DNA of 29,696 bases, taken from NCBI GenBank assembly GCA_002314325.1, contig DCFC01000005.1, positions 6,586 to 36,281 of the forward strand, written 5' to 3'. The position numbers and the translations under genes were made by a program. The DNA is from Megamonas hypermegale (GTDB taxonomy: Bacteria; Bacillota; Negativicutes; Selenomonadales; Selenomonadaceae). The notes under the pieces are model-generated. The model saw only the letters and a list, made by a program, of their open reading frames with translations, was not told the DNA's origin and ran no database searches. Shown here in pieces: positions 27,558 through 29,696 of this stretch (its first letter is position 1; every line of letters starts with the position of its first letter).

Positions 27558-29266
27558 AATTTTTCCAGACTCCATTTACCGTTATCACTCAAAACAAGTT
27601 TATACTGATGTTTGCTCATAAGACTTAAACGATGACCGACGCTTATAACTTTCGTCTGCGGCAGATATTCGGCAAGCATCTCGTATAAATACTGTTCCAA
27701 ACCTTCATCCAGCGCCGAAGTAGCTTCATCCAAAAACACATAACGCGGTTTATACAGCAATATGCGGGCAAAAGCCAGCCGCTGCTGCTCGCCCAGAGAT
27801 AAAATCCTGCTCCATTCATCTGCTTTATCCAAATCAGCCGTCAATTTTCCCAGCTGGCATATCATGAGAATTTTCTTGAGCTTAGCGTCGAGCAATTTAT
27901 CTTCAACGAGCGGATAGCAGATAGCCCGACGCAGTGAACCGAGCGGCAGATACGGTTTTTGCGGCAGAAACAGAAAATCGCTTTCCCGCGGCAAAGTTAT
28001 ATCGCCTTTGGCATACGGCCAAAGTCCCGCCAATGTTCTGAGCATCGTCGATTTGCCCACGCCGGAGCGCCCCATGATGAGCAGGCTCTGTTTATCCTGC
28101 ATATCAAGACTGCATTCTTTCACCAATATTTCACCGCTCGGCAGATATACATCCACTTTATCGAGCTTCACATTTTCGGCAGTCGTGAAATTTACTTCCG
28201 ATTTTAAATCAACGGCTTCTTTAATATGCCTATCAAATCCTTCCAGTCGGCGAATAACAGAGCACCACTGCGCGATACCGGCATAGGAGTCAACCAGATA
28301 CGACATCGCTTCCTGCACCTTGCCGAAAGCATTTAAAAGCTGCATAATCCAGCCGACCTGAACCTCCATGGCGAACCAGCGCGGCGCCGCCATGAATATC
28401 GGTATGATAATCGCCAGCTGCCCATAGCCGACCGTGAACGCATTTAAGAGTTTCGTGCGGTTCATAATAGCACGGAAATTTTTTATAACAGCACCGAAGC
28501 GCTGACCGAAACCGACAAATTCCGGTTTTTCACCGCGGTAAAAAGCAATCGATTCCGCATTTTCCCGCACACGCATCATAGAAAAACGGAAATCTGCTTC
28601 ATATTTCTGCTGTTCAAAATTCAAATTGATTAAAAGACGGCCGACTTTATGCGTCAGATACGTTCCTGCTACGGAATAAATAAGCGAAACCCATACCATA
28701 TAGCCGTAAATCGTAAACTCATAGCTGCCAATCGGCACCGTAAGTATGCCTGACAAATTCCACAGTATAACGACAAACGCCACAAGGCTTATCAGCTGAC
28801 GCAGCAAACCGATACTGAGGCTCAGCGTCAGCGATACAAACTGATTGATATCCTCCGAAATACGCTGGTCAGGGTTGTCCATATCGTTGCCCGCCAGTTT
28901 AAGGCGGTAATACGCCTTATTTTTCAGCCACTGCGCCAGATATCTGTCTGTCATCCATTCGCGCCATTTTATCTGGAGCATCTGCTGCAAGTATACAGCA
29001 TAAACACCGATAGAAATATAAATGAGCGCAATCAGCGAAAATTTGCCGACGAGATACCAGAATTGGTCGAACTGATAGCTCTGCAATACATCCCAAAATT
29101 CCTTATACCAATCGTTTATCAGCACCGTTAGAAAAACACTCAGCAGATTGAGCGCGATGACGACGGCCAAAATACCGATACCCTGCCATTTTTTCTCCGA
29201 AGTCCAGTACCCTTTAGCTAAAATTTTAAAACTTTTAAGGTAATACATTATTTTATACGAAAGCAT
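27554..29266 (-). CDS. ABC transporter, fused permease/ATPase, YddA/SbmA-BacA family
   Basis: The 570-residue half-transporter has about six membrane segments (~28-335, ABC_membrane_2/SbmA type) followed by an ATPase domain. Family motifs in the membrane part are IKWREWMTDRYLAQWL (99-114) and NPDQRISEDI (131-140). The ATPase has Walker A GRSGVGKST (399-407), Q-loop Q436, signature LSLGEQQR (489-496), Walker B FLDEAT (511-516) and the switch histidine in SVGHR. It should work as an inner-membrane dimer. E. coli YddA is the nearest layout I recall; the substrate is unknown, with SbmA/BacA relatives moving peptides or long-chain acyl compounds. ATG 29266 has GAAGGG nine bases upstream, unlike ATG 29293. 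Stop overlaps the CYTH start. Confidence 0.92.
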   Translation of the reverse strand: MLSYKIMYYLKSFKILAKGYWTSEKKWQGIGILAVVIALNLLSVFLTVLINDWYKEFWDVLQSYQFDQFWYLVGKFSLIALIYISIGVYAVYLQQMLQIKWREWMTDRYLAQWLKNKAYYRLKLAGNDMDNPDQRISEDINQFVSLTLSLSIGLLRQLISLVAFVVILWNLSGILTVPIGSYEFTIYGYMVWVSLIYSVAGTYLTHKVGRLLINLNFEQQKYEADFRFSMMRVRENAESIAFYRGEKPEFVGFGQRFGAVIKNFRAIMNRTKLLNAFTVGYGQLAIIIPIFMAAPRWFAMEVQVGWIMQLLNAFGKVQEAMSYLVDSYAGIAQWCSVIRRLEGFDRHIKEAVDLKSEVNFTTAENVKLDKVDVYLPSGEILVKECSLDMQDKQSLLIMGRSGVGKSTMLRTLAGLWPYAKGDITLPRESDFLFLPQKPYLPLGSLRRAICYPLVEDKLLDAKLKKILMICQLGKLTADLDKADEWSRILSLGEQQRLAFARILLYKPRYVFLDEATSALDEGLEQYLYEMLAEYLPQTKVISVGHRLSLMSKHQYKLVLSDNGKWSLEKL

Positions 29267-29317
29267 CTTCTCATTCCCTTCATTATAATACATCTGTTAT
29301 GCCAGTTAATATCCTAA

Positions 29318-29387
29318 AGCAGTATAATACTTTATATTTAGTAAGGTTAAGTGACAACATCGAACGAATATAAAGTATTATACTGCT
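29318..29387. repeat. Perfect 21-bp inverted repeat with 28-base centre
   Basis: Left arm 29318-29338 and right arm 29367-29387 are exact reverse complements (21 of 21), each starting or ending in AGCAGTATAATAC. The 28-base centre holds the likely -35 of the ABC operon. Possible roles are an operator pair, an RNA hairpin, or the remnant of a small mobile element. Confidence 0.9.
29329..29357 (-). promoter_or_regulatory. Likely promoter of the ABC transporter-CYTH operon
   Basis: TTGTCA (29357-29352) and TAAAGT (29334-29329) are 17 bases apart on the minus strand, giving a leader of about 56 bases. The -35 lies in the centre and the -10 in the left arm of the 21-bp inverted repeat. Confidence 0.5.
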
Positions 29388-29436
29388 GATACAGGCTCGA
29401 TATTTTACTATCACAACGGTATCAACCACCTTTTAT

Positions 29437-29466
29437 AAAAAAGCGGCATATTTAATAGTATACCGC
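29437..29466 (-). terminator. Minus-strand terminator for a transcript from the right
   Basis: On the minus strand, GCGGTATA and TATGCCGC pair (one G-U) around an eight-base loop and are followed by six T. It implies a transcript entering from the right edge. No gene ending just before it is convincing. Confidence 0.65.
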
Positions 29467-29696
29467 AAAAATATTTTTTCTCCCATAAAAATTATTTTAA
29501 AATATCTTACGCATAAAAGCTAAAAGAAAATCAAACCGAAACTTATACAGCAACTGGAAAATGAAAAAGATGCTATACAAAATAGTTCCAATAAATCAGT
29601 GCACGAATTAAGGCACTTTTAAGATAGCTCTTGGTGCTTTAGCACTTAGAGATATCTTATGCCGTAAGGTGAATTTTCGGCAACTTTTCTTTGTGC
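29467..29696. other. Right-edge stretch without a recognisable gene; imperfect hairpin
   Basis: No supported coding frame is seen in either strand. The region 29612-29663 folds into an interrupted hairpin (GGC, AAGATA, CTC and GTGCT paired with AGCAC, GAG, TATCTT and GCC). Such symmetric structures are seen in dispersed intergenic repeats and structured RNAs. The window ends 33 bases later, so its full extent is unknown. Confidence 0.4.

Noticed and set aside
29458..29489. MGEKIF-type 17-codon frame overlapping the right-end terminator
   Set aside because: No ribosome binding site; it is made of the terminator stem itself.
29497..29592. Short hydrophobic minus-strand frame ending just before the 29437-29466 terminator
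   Set aside because: It has no ATG at its front, only a possible TTG, and no good ribosome binding site. Hydrophobic codons are expected by chance from the T-rich strand.

Overview
The window looks like chromosomal DNA from a Gram-negative (diderm) Firmicute of the Negativicutes, most like a gut Selenomonadales such as Megamonas. That placement is an inference. Diderm traits are an LptD-type outer-membrane LPS assembly protein and the two ADP-heptose enzymes HldA and HldC. Firmicute traits are a tyrosine T-box leader, a GlgC/GlgD pair, strong AGGAGG ribosome binding sites and AT-rich intergenic DNA with TATAAT boxes.

Left part (1-5650, + strand): a secreted GH53 endo-galactanase with an Ig-like domain and a CBM61-like domain, then a cytosolic GH2 beta-galactosidase. 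Together they could turn pectic beta-1,4-galactan into galactose. Between them, on the minus strand, is a 38-codon gene for a single-span membrane peptide with a near-perfect ribosome binding site and an extended -10 promoter.

5650-8210: three neighbouring genes (+, -, +) for diverged paralogous exported proteins with split SH3-like features. I recognise no function for them.

8211-11391 (minus): a strong promoter, a tyrosine-specific T-box riboswitch, DAHP synthase (aroF), prephenate dehydrogenase (tyrA) and a ten-span EamA transporter, tightly coupled. The layout suggests a tyrosine biosynthesis operon with its own candidate aromatic amino acid transporter.

11450-14543 (minus): an envelope operon lptD-hldA-hldC under one extended -10 promoter.

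14562-26953 (minus): a glycogen locus, glgC-glgD, then glgP (with its own promoter)-glgB-glgA, then a terminator hairpin, then an unusual 1140-residue fusion of a GH13 neopullulanase-type enzyme with a GH77 4-alpha-glucanotransferase. Together these cover ADP-glucose synthesis, chain elongation, branching, phosphorolysis and debranching or disproportionation.

26922-29466 (minus): a YddA/SbmA-type ABC exporter translationally coupled to a CYTH-domain phosphatase-like protein. The upstream region carries a perfect 21-bp inverted repeat that brackets the likely promoter. The last ~230 bases hold only hairpins and no convincing gene. No rRNA, tRNA, CRISPR array, transposase or phage gene was seen.
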